Shown here: piece after piece, positions 34,148 through 42,371 of the stretch
Numbering within the stretch: the first letter of the stretch is position 1
How the letters are laid out: each line of letters begins with the position of its first letter
Assembly (NCBI GenBank): GCA_963733845.1
Contig: CAVTEM010000006.1
Coordinates: forward strand, 62,001 to 126,000
From: DATFQE01 sp963733845
GTDB lineage: Bacteria; Actinomycetota; Thermoleophilia; Gaiellales; Gaiellaceae
DNA: 64,000 nucleotides
Reading direction: 5' to 3'
The notes under the pieces: model-generated
Database searches by the model: none
Seen by the model: the letters and a program-made list of their open reading frames with translations, nothing else
What the model was told of the DNA's origin: nothing
Position numbers and translations under genes: made by a program

Positions 34148-35779
34148 CTAGACCAGGTTTTGCTCGAACGCGAACGCGGTCGCCGCGGTGCGAGAGGAGA
34201 CGCCGAGCTTCCCGAAGATGTTCTGCATGTGGCGGGCAACGGTGTGCTCGCTGACCACGAGCTCGGCCGCGATCTGGCGGTTCGTTCTGCCGGCCGCCAC
34301 CAGGCGCAGGACCTCGAGCTCGCGCGCGCTGAGCCCGTGGGTCTCCGCGGGAGCAGCCGCAAGTCGCTCCAGGTCCGGCTTGGCCCCTAGCTTCTCCAAG
34401 CCTGCGCGGGCGGCGTCCAGCTCGAGCTCGGCGGCGTCCCGATCGCCCAGGGCGGCACAGGCTTCGCCGACGAGCACGCGGGTTCGTGCCGACTGGTACG
34501 GCGCGCCGATCTCCTCCCACAGCTGCCAGGCCCGGCGCAGCCAGGGCAGTGCAACCTCGGCGTCGTCCTCGGCGAGCTCGACCGCTCCGCGCACCTGCGC
34601 GGCCGTCGCTGCGAGCATCGCGCTGCCGCTGGTCGCCGCGGTCTGCTCGAGCTCGACCGCGGCCTCTCGAGCTTCGCCGACGTTTCCGAGCACCAATGCG
34701 ATCTCGGCGCGCGCGGGAAGGAGCCCGGCCCGTTGGAGCGGCTCCTTCGTCTCGGCCAGGGCCCGGCGGATGCCCGCGCCGGCGGCCTCGGCGTCGCCCT
34801 GCGCGAGGCGAAGGAGCGCCAGGCCCGGTTGCGGCTCCCGTCCGTACTTGCTCGCATCGCGATACGCCTCCTCGGCGGCTTCGAAGACGCCCTGGAGGCG
34901 GAACAGCTCGCCCTGCTGATAGAGCGCCTGCCCGGCCGCAGCGAGGTTCATCGCCGCCTCGCAGCGCTCGCGGGCGAGCCGCGCTTCGGCAAGTGCTTCG
35001 CCCCACGCACCCTGGAGCTGCATGATCCCGGCCCGATGCGCGAGGCACCGGCCGGTGAACGCCACCATCTGCGGTTGGAGCTCGCACCAGCGGGCCAGGG
35101 CGGTCGTCCATTCCTTGGCGCGACGAGGATCGAACGCCTCCTCGCAACACAGGATGACGGCGCAGTAGACGACACCCGAGAGCACCGGCGATACCTCGCC
35201 GGCGGTCACACCGACCATCGCCTCGTCGAGCAGCTTCAGGCCTTCCTCGACACGTCCCTGCTTGATCCGGGTTAGCCCCTGGAACTGCATCGCCGCCGCC
35301 AGGAGGTCCGCGTCGCGGAAGCGTTCGGCCGTCTCCTCGGCGGCCCTCAGCGTGGCGAAGGCAGCTTCGTGGTCGCCTGCGGCAAGCTGCTGCAACGCGG
35401 CCGGTACTAGGAGCCACCCCCGCTCGACGCAGTCCTTGCCCTCGCGTTCGACGAGCCGCTGAGCTCGTCCGAACCAGCCGCCCGCGGGCCCGAGCTCGTC
35501 GCGGCTCGCGAGGGTCATCCCGATCCAGATGGCCATGTCCGCGGCTCCGAGCGGCTCGCCGGCGTCGAGGTGCGCGTGATGCGCCCGCTCGAGGAGCGCG
35601 ATGTGGTCGTCCATGCGGCCCACCATTGACGCGGAGAAGGCGAGCAGCTCGAGATCCGCCGCCTCGAGGGAGGACGCCGCGTCGGCGCGCGAGAGAGCCT
35701 CGTAGGCGTCCAGCCACTCCCGCCGTTCGTATGCCTGACGACCGAGCTCGAGTTCGTTCGCCGTCATCCCGCGGGCCAT
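34148..35779 (-). CDS. TPR-containing LuxR-family transcriptional regulator
   Basis: 543 aa without a nucleotide-binding domain. Most of the protein is TPR-like helices (from about residue 15 to 450, many A-L-x-x-G/A-x-x-x-A patterns such as GEPLGAADMAIWIGM and GQALYQQGELFRLQGVFEAAEEAYRDA). The C-terminal 65 residues are a LuxR helix-turn-helix: LSARELEVLRLVAAGRTNRQIAAELVVSEHTVARHMQNIFGKLGV. No receiver domain. Presumably binds a ligand or partner through the TPR part. The monooxygenase unit downstream is the obvious candidate target, but this is unproven. Confidence 0.85.
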   Translation of the reverse strand: MARGMTANELELGRQAYERREWLDAYEALSRADAASSLEAADLELLAFSASMVGRMDDHIALLERAHHAHLDAGEPLGAADMAIWIGMTLASRDELGPAGGWFGRAQRLVEREGKDCVERGWLLVPAALQQLAAGDHEAAFATLRAAEETAERFRDADLLAAAMQFQGLTRIKQGRVEEGLKLLDEAMVGVTAGEVSPVLSGVVYCAVILCCEEAFDPRRAKEWTTALARWCELQPQMVAFTGRCLAHRAGIMQLQGAWGEALAEARLARERCEAAMNLAAAGQALYQQGELFRLQGVFEAAEEAYRDASKYGREPQPGLALLRLAQGDAEAAGAGIRRALAETKEPLQRAGLLPARAEIALVLGNVGEAREAAVELEQTAATSGSAMLAATAAQVRGAVELAEDDAEVALPWLRRAWQLWEEIGAPYQSARTRVLVGEACAALGDRDAAELELDAARAGLEKLGAKPDLERLAAAPAETHGLSARELEVLRLVAAGRTNRQIAAELVVSEHTVARHMQNIFGKLGVSSRTAATAFAFEQNLV

Positions 35780-35807
35780 TTTGGCCCGGCGTCGCCCGGG
35801 TTGCTAC

Positions 35808-36578
35808 CTATGCGCGACGCGACCCGGAGGCCGGCTCGACCTCGTCCGCCGCGATCTCGGCGCGGATCTTCTCGAGCGAGCGCCGGATCAGGCGCGAGAC
35901 GTGCATCTGCGAGATCCCGATCTGCTGCGCGATCTGCGACTGCGTCAGACCCTTGAAGAAGCGCAGGTGGAGGATCATGCGCTCGCGCTCGTCGAGGACC
36001 TTGAGGCCCGGCTCGAGGACGACGCGGTCCTCGGAGACCTGGTACTCGTGCTCCTCCACGCCGAGCGACTCGAGCGGATCGAGCTCGTCGTCGTCGTCGC
36101 CGCCCCCGGCGGCCGACAGTGAGACCGAGCTGTATGCGCGCCCGCTCTCGAGCGCCTCGAGCACCTCTTCTTCCTCGACCCCCGCCGCCTCGGCGAGCTC
36201 GGGGATCGTGGGCGAGCGCCCGAACTGGACGGTCAGTTGCTCGACGAGGCGGGAGAGCTGGACGTTCAGCTCCTGGAGGCCGCGCGGGACGCGCACCGAC
36301 CAGCCCTTGTCACGGAAGTGGCGCTTGATCTCGCCGATGATGTTGGGCGTCGCGTAGGTCGTGAGCTCGACGCCGCGATCTACGTCGAAGCGGTCGATCG
36401 CCTTGATCAGGCCGATCGCGCCGATCTGGACGAGGTCCTCGAGCTGTTCGCCCCGGTACGAGTAGCGTCGCGCGAGCGAGCGGACGAGCGGCATGTAGTG
36501 CTCGATCAGCTGCTCGCGGGCGGATACGTCGCCCTGCTCGTGGTAGCGCTTGAGGAGAACGACGTCGTCGGCTGCCAT
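35808..36578 (-). CDS. Sigma-B/F-type RNA polymerase sigma factor
   Basis: 256 aa from MAADDVVLLKRYHEQGD. Region 2: LIEHYMPLVRSLARRYSYRGEQLEDLVQIGAIGLIKAIDRFD, VELTTYATPNIIGEIKRHFRDKGWSVRVPR. Region 3 follows with PTIPELAEAAGVEEEEVLEAL. Region 4: LDERERMILHLRFFKGLTQSQIAQQIGISQMHVSRLIRRSLEKIR. General-stress/SigB-SigF class. The start overlaps the anti-sigma gene by one base (TGATG), the typical rsbW-sigB pairing. No rsbV anti-anti-sigma gene is in the window. Confidence 0.93.
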   Translation of the reverse strand: MAADDVVLLKRYHEQGDVSAREQLIEHYMPLVRSLARRYSYRGEQLEDLVQIGAIGLIKAIDRFDVDRGVELTTYATPNIIGEIKRHFRDKGWSVRVPRGLQELNVQLSRLVEQLTVQFGRSPTIPELAEAAGVEEEEVLEALESGRAYSSVSLSAAGGGDDDDELDPLESLGVEEHEYQVSEDRVVLEPGLKVLDERERMILHLRFFKGLTQSQIAQQIGISQMHVSRLIRRSLEKIRAEIAADEVEPASGSRRA

Positions 36579-36964
36579 CAGCCCGCGCTCCCACCGGTCG
36601 CCAGCTTCGTCAGGCGCACCCATTCGCCGCCGTCGCCTTCGCTCACGGCGAACTCGTCCACGACCGTCTCGAGCAGCCGGCGCAGCCCGACCCCGCCGGC
36701 GGACTCCCGGTCGAGCTCGGCCTGCACCGACCCGCCGGCGAACGGCCCGACCTCCGCCTCGATCCGGTCGTCCTCGACGTTGACGCGGAGCGTCACCCCC
36801 GAGCTGCCGCGCGACCTGTCGAGGAGCCCGTCGAGCGCGAGCAGGAGGTCCTCGAAGCTCTCGATCGTCAGGTCGTGCCTGCTCGCGAGTCCCCCGAGCA
36901 CCAGATGTGCGACCCCGAAGTAGTCGCGCTCACCGGGGATCGTTAGCTTGATCTCGCTCGTCAC
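36578..36964 (-). CDS. RsbW/SpoIIAB-like anti-sigma factor with degenerate ATP site
   Basis: 128 aa GHKL-fold protein from GTG 36964. ESFEDLLLALDGLLDRSRG occupies the N-box place, but the family Glu and Asn (ExxxN) are Gly and Arg/Asp. The G1 place EVGPFAGGS is weak; the G2-like AGGVGLRRLLETVVDEF is conserved. Position directly before and overlapping the sigma gene supports an anti-sigma role. With the Mg-ATP residues missing, kinase activity towards an anti-anti-sigma factor is doubtful. Overlaps mnmA by 4 nt (GTGA). Confidence 0.75.
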   Translation of the reverse strand: MTSEIKLTIPGERDYFGVAHLVLGGLASRHDLTIESFEDLLLALDGLLDRSRGSSGVTLRVNVEDDRIEAEVGPFAGGSVQAELDRESAGGVGLRRLLETVVDEFAVSEGDGGEWVRLTKLATGGSAG

Positions 36965-38223
36965 GAGGGGGAGACGGTAGCCGAGACTCGGCCCATGCCG
37001 ACGACGGCGTCGCCGTCGTACAGGACGGCCGCTTGCCCCTTCGCCACGCCGTAGGCCGGGCGATCGAGCCGCAGGCCGAAACCGCGTGGGCTGGATTGCA
37101 CCTCCGCGGGAATCGACGGCGAGCGGTAGCGGAGCTTCGCCTCGACGCGCCGGACCGGCGCGTAGAGGCGGCCGCGTGCGCGAACGCCGCTGCACGCGAG
37201 CGCTTCGCGCGGACCGGCGACGACCGTGTTCGAGCCCGGGCGGGTCCGGAGCGCGTAGAGCGGGACGCCTGTGCTGACGCCGAGACCCTTCCGCTGGCCC
37301 GGCGTGAAGCCCCAGTAGCCCGCATGTCGTCCGAGTTCGCGGCCCTGCTCGTCGACGACTGGACCCTCCTCGGCGGCGAGCCCGTGCCGACGGAGGAACG
37401 TCCGGTAGTCGTCCCCGGCGAGAAAGCACGCCTCCTGGCTCTCCGCGCGACCCGCGGCGGCCAGCCCCGCGCGCGCCGCCTCGGCCCTCGTCTCGTCCTT
37501 TCCCTGGTCACCCAGCGGGAACCAGAGCCGGGACAGGTGGCGCGGGTCGAGGCCGGCGAGCATGTACGACTGGTCCTTGTCGGCATCCGCGGCCCGGGCG
37601 AGCAGCAGCCCGCCTTCGCGCTCGACGATCCGCGCGTAGTGGCCCGTCGCGAGCCGCGCGGCTCCGGCCCGGCGCGCGAAGGCCAGCAGCTCGTCGAAGC
37701 GGAAGGAGCCGTTGCAGCGGATGCAGGGGTTCGGGGTCTCTCCGCGCGCGTACCCGCGGACGAACGAGTCGACCACGCTCGCGCGGAACTCCTCACGCAG
37801 GTCGAGCGTCACGTGCGGCAGGCCGAGCCCATGACAGGTCTCGCGGGCCGCCACGACCGCCGCCGGCGAGCAGCAAGCACGCTCCGAGTCGGGACCCTTC
37901 GGGTCGAGCCAGAGGCGGAGCGTGACGCCGACCGCCTTCGGGCCGGCGCGAAGCAGCGCCACCGCGCTGTCCACGCCGCCGCTCATCGCCACCGCCACCC
38001 GCTGCCCGTCCGGCGCGGCCCGGAACACGCGTCCGAGCGCGTCGGCCAGCGCGTCGACGGCGAGCGGCTCGCCCTGCACGGCCGCGGCCTCGAGCAGCGT
38101 CAGTCCGGCGAGCGGGCGCTCGAGCCCCTCCGCATCGGCCTCGACGATGCGGTCGCGGTCGACTGCGAGGCGGACACACGCCCAGTCGCCGTCGCGCGAC
38201 GAGTCTCCAACGACCTCGATCAT
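36961..38223 (-). CDS. mnmA: tRNA-specific 2-thiouridylase MnmA with N-terminal extension
   Basis: Thiolates U34 of tRNA-Glu, -Gln and -Lys. 420 aa, about 60 more than usual. Residues 75-420: PP-loop AVAMSGGVDSAVALL, TLRLWLDP, catalytic Cys in NPCIRCNG, ATGHYARI, DKDQSYML, second Cys in SQEACFLAGDDY, and GYWGFTPGQRKGLGV. The first ~65 residues (GDWACVRLAVDRDRIVEADAEG, then LTLLEAAAVQGEPL) resemble the IscU/NifU scaffold fold but have none of its three cysteine ligands; that relation is inference. The gene is first of the mnmA-rsbW-sigB unit and has a 202-bp structured leader. Confidence 0.9.
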   Translation of the reverse strand: MIEVVGDSSRDGDWACVRLAVDRDRIVEADAEGLERPLAGLTLLEAAAVQGEPLAVDALADALGRVFRAAPDGQRVAVAMSGGVDSAVALLRAGPKAVGVTLRLWLDPKGPDSERACCSPAAVVAARETCHGLGLPHVTLDLREEFRASVVDSFVRGYARGETPNPCIRCNGSFRFDELLAFARRAGAARLATGHYARIVEREGGLLLARAADADKDQSYMLAGLDPRHLSRLWFPLGDQGKDETRAEAARAGLAAAGRAESQEACFLAGDDYRTFLRRHGLAAEEGPVVDEQGRELGRHAGYWGFTPGQRKGLGVSTGVPLYALRTRPGSNTVVAGPREALACSGVRARGRLYAPVRRVEAKLRYRSPSIPAEVQSSPRGFGLRLDRPAYGVAKGQAAVLYDGDAVVGMGRVSATVSPS

Positions 38224-38425
38224 CGGCCCACCGTAGCGCTCGCGCCTCCCCGGCCGAGGCCGGGGAGGCGGTGGACCCTGCCGTTGCAACGCCTCTGTGG
38301 AACCTGGCAAGCCAGGTGGGTGTCCTGCCGGCCCGGGCCGGACGCAGACTCCCTATCCATAGGTGTTGGTTCTACAAGTGAGACGCCGCTCACGCACACG
38401 GTCGAGCCGTCTCACCATAGCGTCC
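38224..38425. ncRNA. Highly structured intergenic region (candidate 6S-like RNA or mnmA leader)
   Basis: Noncoding gap with five perfect stems: GCCTCCCCGGCC/GGCCGGGGAGGC (38244-38269, 12 bp), ACCTGGC-AA-GCCAGGT (38302-38317), the palindrome CCGGCCCGGGCCGG (38328-38341), CCTAT/ATAGG (38353-38364) and GTGAGACG/CGTCTCAC (38378-38415). GTGGAACC (38297) can also close with GGTTCTAC about 70 nt later. On the plus strand the GGAACC-hairpin-GG-GTGTCCTGCCGG order loosely recalls the 3' half of 6S RNA. On the minus strand it would be a 200-nt mnmA leader with a 12-bp hairpin close to the start codon. Strand and identity are unresolved. Confidence 0.4.
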
Positions 38426-38854
38426 CTACGGCGCCGCGGCGTACCGCCACCGAACACGCACGGTTCCCGACACACCGAGCGCCCGCGCCAGCCCGCGGGT
38501 GAGCCCGAACTGTCGGCCGGGGCCGGGCGGAGGCCGGCCGATCACCTGTGTCAGCACCTCGTTGTCGCCGTAGCGGACGAAGAGCTTCACCTGGCACGGA
38601 AGGACGGGATGCGCCACGCCCACGGTGCGGGCGTCGATCGTGTAGCCGCACTCGGTCGGCTCGGCTGGAGTGCGGATCGCCGCGGCGATCGCCTCGTACC
38701 AGCCGCCTCCGGGCGCCGGCACGGAAGCGGGCACAGAAGCGGCCTCGGGCTCGGCATCGCGCCACTGGGACACGCCCAGGCCGAGCACTGCCGCCAGCAG
38801 CGCGGCGGCCGCCAGCGCGACCTCGCGCTGTAGGAGCCGCGCGTCGAGCCTCAT
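38426..38854 (-). CDS. Membrane-anchored RlpA-like double-psi barrel protein
   Basis: 142 aa from MRLDARLLQREVALAAAALLAAVLGLG, a signal anchor. After a Pro/Ala linker the domain shows RlpA hallmarks: CGYTIDARTVGVAHPVLPCQVKLFVRY and then LTRGLARALGVSGTVRVRWRY. The usual DRGP with catalytic Asp is GRPPPGPGRQF, so glycan cleavage is unlikely. The two cysteines could form a disulphide. Envelope location is inferred. Stop is 202 bp upstream of mnmA. Confidence 0.65.
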   Translation of the reverse strand: MRLDARLLQREVALAAAALLAAVLGLGVSQWRDAEPEAASVPASVPAPGGGWYEAIAAAIRTPAEPTECGYTIDARTVGVAHPVLPCQVKLFVRYGDNEVLTQVIGRPPPGPGRQFGLTRGLARALGVSGTVRVRWRYAAAP

Positions 38855-38891
38855 CCCGCGCGGGTCAGCTCGGGGAACGATTCGCGCGCAC

Positions 38892-39294
38892 TCACGTACC
38901 GGTCCGCTCGTCGGCATGGACGGGGGCGGGCTCAGCGTCCTCGGGCGGCGCGAGATCCTCCGTGTCCTCGCCCGGCTGCGCCGGCTCGGGCTCCTCCCGC
39001 TCGCGCCGGCGCCAGAAGCGCCTATGGCGGGTCGGCTCGGGCTCGGGCTCGGGCTCCGGAGCCGGCGCGACGGCCGCCGGGGGCGGCGCGGGGCGGACGG
39101 CCTCCTCGCGGACGATCCGCGTCACCCGTGGCGTCTCGCGCCACGCGAGCCACTCGATCACGCGCGACGAGCAGCCACGCAGCTCCCATCACGACCACGA
39201 TCGTCGTGGGGCTGAGCTCGGCCAGCCCCGCGGCGACCGCGAGCGCGACCAGGAAGAGCGCCTCGAGCGCGAACCTCAGACCCGGTCCTCCCAT
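38892..39294 (-). CDS. Membrane protein with Pro/Glu-rich cytoplasmic tail (frameshifted)
   Basis: About 133 aa in two frames. First: MGGPGLRFALEALFLVALAVAAGL and TTIVVVMGAAWLLVA, two membrane helices. Near 39160 one base is skipped and it continues VIEWLAWRETPRVTRIVREE, then a Pro/Ala and Glu-Pro repeat tract, RRFWRRRE and an acidic tail. Low-complexity DNA (gagccc repeats near 39040) encodes the tail. I recognise no domain; a conserved small protein next to aspS in Thermoleophilia is likely from memory only. Confidence 0.6.
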
Positions 39295-39393
39295 TCAGGA
39301 GACAGGCTAGTGCTAGTGGGCGGTAGGTGTGTCGTCCGGGGGCCTCGGGGTCGGATCAGTATGACCGCCGGGTCGGCGGTCTCCCGCTCCGCC

Positions 39394-41130
39394 CTAGGGT
39401 TTCGGCGCGACGATCCGGATCCCTAGCTCCTCGAGCTGCTGCTCGGGCACCTCCGACGGCGCGCCGCTCATCGGATCGACGCCCGCCTGGTTCTTCGGAA
39501 ACGCGATCACGTCGCGCAGGTTCGGCTCGCGCGCGAGCACCATCGTCATCCGGTCGATCCCGAGCGCGATCCCGCCCATCGGCGGCGCGCCCATCGCGAG
39601 CGCGTCGAGCAGGAAGCCGAACTTGGTGCGCTGCTCCTCCTCGCCCAGGCCGAGCAGGTCGAAGACCTGCGCCTGGATGTCCGGCTCGTGGATCCTGAAG
39701 CTGCCCCCTCCGAGCTCGTTGCCGTTCACGATCAGGTCGTAGGCGTGTGCGAGCGCCTCCCCGGGCTGCTCGTGGAAGCGGTCGCGCCACTCGTCGGTCG
39801 GCCGCGTGAACGGGTGGTGCACCGCGTTCCAGCGCCCCTCGTCCTCGTCCCACTCGAACATGGGGAAGTCGGTCACCCAGAGGAAGGTGAAGGCCTGGTC
39901 GTCGATCAGGCCGAGCTCGCGGCCGAGGTGCAGGCGCAGCGGCCCGAGGACGCGCGAGGTCAGGTCGCGCTCGTCGGCGGCGAAGAGCAGCGTCTCGCCG
40001 TCCTTGCCGCCGAGGGCCGCCAGCTCGGCCTCGGAGAGGAACTTGGCGATCGGCGAGCGCACCTCGCCGCCGTCGAAGACGAGGTAGGCGAGCCCCTTGG
40101 CCCCCCACTCCTTCGCGATCTCCTCGAGCTTCGCGAGCTCGCCGCGGCTGAAGACACGCGGCACGCGCAGGAAGCGGACGGCTTCCGCGTTCGCGAACAC
40201 GCCGAACTGCGATCCGCGCGTCGCGTCCGTCGCGTCCTCGATCTCGAGCGCGAAGCGCGTGTCGGGCTTGTCGGAGCCGAAACGCGCCATCGCCTCCACG
40301 TACGTCATGCGCGGGAACGGCGTCGGGATCTCGATCCCGTGCGCCTCGCGCCAGATGCGCGCGAACATCTGCTCCATCCGCGCGAACAGGAACTCCTCGT
40401 CCGGGAACGACATCTCGACGTCGAGCTGGGTGATCTCCTGGACGCGGTCGGCCCTGAGATCCTCGTCCCGGAAACAGATCGCGATCTGGTAGTAACGGTC
40501 GAACCCGGCCACCATCGTCAGCTGCTTCAGGATCTGTGGGCTCTGCGGGAGCGCGTAGAAGCGCCCTTTCTGGAGGCGGCTCGGGACGACGAAGTCGCGC
40601 GCGCCCTCGGGGGTCGGCTTGAACAGGATCGGGGTCTGGATGTCGAGGAACCCCGCGTCCTCCATCTCCCGCCTGATGATCCCCACCATCTGCGCCCGCA
40701 GGGCGATGTTCCGCTGCAGCTTCTCGCGCCGCAGGTCGAGCCAGCGGTAGCGCAGCCGCAGGGTCTCGTCGACGTTCTCCTCGTCGAGCTGGAACGGCAG
40801 CGGCGTGGAGCGCGAGACGATCCGCAGATCGTCCACCTGGAGCTCGACCTCGCCGGTCGGCATCTCGGGATTGACCGTCTCGGGCGAGCGCGCGACGAGC
40901 TCGCCTTCCCCGCGGACGACGAACTCGTTGCGCAACTCGTGCGCCAGCTTCGCCGCCTCCGGAGAGCGCTCCGGGTTGATCACGAGCTGCGTCACGCCCG
41001 TGCGGTCGCGCAGGTCGATGAAGACGAGACCGCCGTGGTCGCGCCTGCGCGCGACCCAGCCGGCGAGCGCCAGGCGCTGCCCGACGTGCTCGGGGCGGGG
41101 CTCTCCGCACGTGAGGTCGCGCCAGTTCAC
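39394..41130 (-). CDS. aspS: Aspartyl-tRNA synthetase (bacterial type)
   Basis: 578 aa class IIb enzyme. OB-fold anticodon domain: VGQRLALAGWVARRRDHGGLVFIDLRDRTGVTQLV. Motif 2: YYQIAICFRDEDLRADRVQEITQLDVEMSF. GAD insertion domain in the middle. Motif 3: GAPPMGGIALGIDRMTMVLA. Bacterial length with GAD domain. Its ATG overlaps the hisS stop (ATGA). Whether it is discriminating or also charges tRNA-Asn cannot be said; gatCAB is not in the window. Gap of 99 bp downstream holds nothing recognised. Confidence 0.96.
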   Translation of the reverse strand: MNWRDLTCGEPRPEHVGQRLALAGWVARRRDHGGLVFIDLRDRTGVTQLVINPERSPEAAKLAHELRNEFVVRGEGELVARSPETVNPEMPTGEVELQVDDLRIVSRSTPLPFQLDEENVDETLRLRYRWLDLRREKLQRNIALRAQMVGIIRREMEDAGFLDIQTPILFKPTPEGARDFVVPSRLQKGRFYALPQSPQILKQLTMVAGFDRYYQIAICFRDEDLRADRVQEITQLDVEMSFPDEEFLFARMEQMFARIWREAHGIEIPTPFPRMTYVEAMARFGSDKPDTRFALEIEDATDATRGSQFGVFANAEAVRFLRVPRVFSRGELAKLEEIAKEWGAKGLAYLVFDGGEVRSPIAKFLSEAELAALGGKDGETLLFAADERDLTSRVLGPLRLHLGRELGLIDDQAFTFLWVTDFPMFEWDEDEGRWNAVHHPFTRPTDEWRDRFHEQPGEALAHAYDLIVNGNELGGGSFRIHEPDIQAQVFDLLGLGEEEQRTKFGFLLDALAMGAPPMGGIALGIDRMTMVLAREPNLRDVIAFPKNQAGVDPMSGAPSEVPEQQLEELGIRIVAPKP

Positions 41131-42371
41131 GGCAGGAGTCTGCCTGGCACGTCGTCGTGGTCAAGCGGTTCGTCCACCTCGCCCGCGCGTCGGAGGATCG
41201 CACCGTCGGGGCCGACGACGACGATCGTCGACGCTCCCAGCCTGCGCGCATGCGTGAGCTGGCCCTTGAGCGAGCGGCCGGCGTAGTCCATGTCAGCGGC
41301 CACCCCCTGCGCGCGCAGCTGCTTGAGCCAGCGCAGCACGAGCTCGCGCGGAGCACCTTCCTCGGTCGCGAAGAAGACCGCTGCGCCCTCCTGCTCGGGC
41401 GGCTCCACACCGGCCTCCTCGAGCGCGAGCAGAAGCCGCTCGATGCCGGCGCCGAAGCCCAGTGCGGGGGTGGGCGGCCCGCCGATCTCCTCGATCAGCC
41501 CGTCGTAGCGGCCGCCGCCGCAGATGGTCGACTGCGCGCCCTGCGCGGGCCCGACGAACTCGAAGGTGGTGCGCGTGTAGTAGTCGAGCCCGCGAACGAG
41601 CGTCGGCACGAGCTCGTACGCGACGCCGTACGCGTCGAGGTACGCGCACACCGCGGCGAAGTGCTCGCGGCAGTCGTCGCAGAGCGCGTCGCCGATCGCC
41701 GGCGCCTGGGCGAGTACGTCGCGAACGTGCGGCGGCTTGGCCGCGAAGTTGTCCAGCGCCCGGAGCGGGTTGCGGCGCGCCTGGTCGCGCGTCTCCTCGT
41801 CGAGCTCCGCCAGGTGCTCGTCGAGCCATCCGCGCAGCCGCTCGAGGTAGGCCGGCCGGCAGTTGGCGTCGCCGATCGAGTTCAGCTCGAGCCGGTACTC
41901 GGTGACGCCGAGGTTGCCGAGGAGCGTGTCGTACAGGTCGATCACCTCGGCGTCGATGGCGGGCTCGTCCGAGCCGATCGCCTCGACCGAGAGCTGCCAG
42001 AACTCGCGGTGCCTCCCCTTCTGGGGCCGGCCGTAGCGGTAGCTCGTCGCGATCTCGTAGAGCTTCTGGGGCTGCGGCTCGCGCTGGAGGCCGTGCTGCA
42101 GGTACGCCCGGCAGATCGGCGCCGTGAGCTCCGGGCGCAGGGTGAGCGAGCGTTCGCTGCGATCCTCGAACGTGTACATCTCCTTCGTGACGACGTCCGA
42201 CCCCTCGCCCGAGGTGCGCGCGAACAGCGCTGTGTCCTCGAACACGGGCGTCTGGATCGGCCGGTAGCCGGCGAGCGAGCAGAGCCGCTCCATCTCGCCG
42301 GTCACGCGCCGCCACAGCGGGGCGTCGGCCGGCAGGATGTCGTGCGTCCCCCGCGGCGCCTCGAACTTCAC
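41127..42371 (-). CDS. hisS: Histidyl-tRNA synthetase
   Basis: 414 aa from a GTG (VKFEAPRGTHDILPADAPLWRRV). Motif 1 region FEDTALFARTSGEGSDVVTKEMYTF, motif 2 TLRPELTAPICRAYLQHGL and YEIATSYRYGRPQKGRHREFWQ, His-specific LVRGLDYYTRTTFEFV and GGGRYDGLIEEIGG, motif 3 ALGFGAGIERLLLAL, then the anticodon-binding domain. The start overlaps the preceding hydrolase stop as GTGA. Confidence 0.96.
   Translation of the reverse strand: MKFEAPRGTHDILPADAPLWRRVTGEMERLCSLAGYRPIQTPVFEDTALFARTSGEGSDVVTKEMYTFEDRSERSLTLRPELTAPICRAYLQHGLQREPQPQKLYEIATSYRYGRPQKGRHREFWQLSVEAIGSDEPAIDAEVIDLYDTLLGNLGVTEYRLELNSIGDANCRPAYLERLRGWLDEHLAELDEETRDQARRNPLRALDNFAAKPPHVRDVLAQAPAIGDALCDDCREHFAAVCAYLDAYGVAYELVPTLVRGLDYYTRTTFEFVGPAQGAQSTICGGGRYDGLIEEIGGPPTPALGFGAGIERLLLALEEAGVEPPEQEGAAVFFATEEGAPRELVLRWLKQLRAQGVAADMDYAGRSLKGQLTHARRLGASTIVVVGPDGAILRRAGEVDEPLDHDDVPGRLLP

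Noticed and set aside
39030..39060. Short tandem gagccc/gagcca repeat
   Set aside because: It encodes the Glu-Pro tract of the membrane protein at 38892-39294; low-complexity coding DNA rather than a repeat element.
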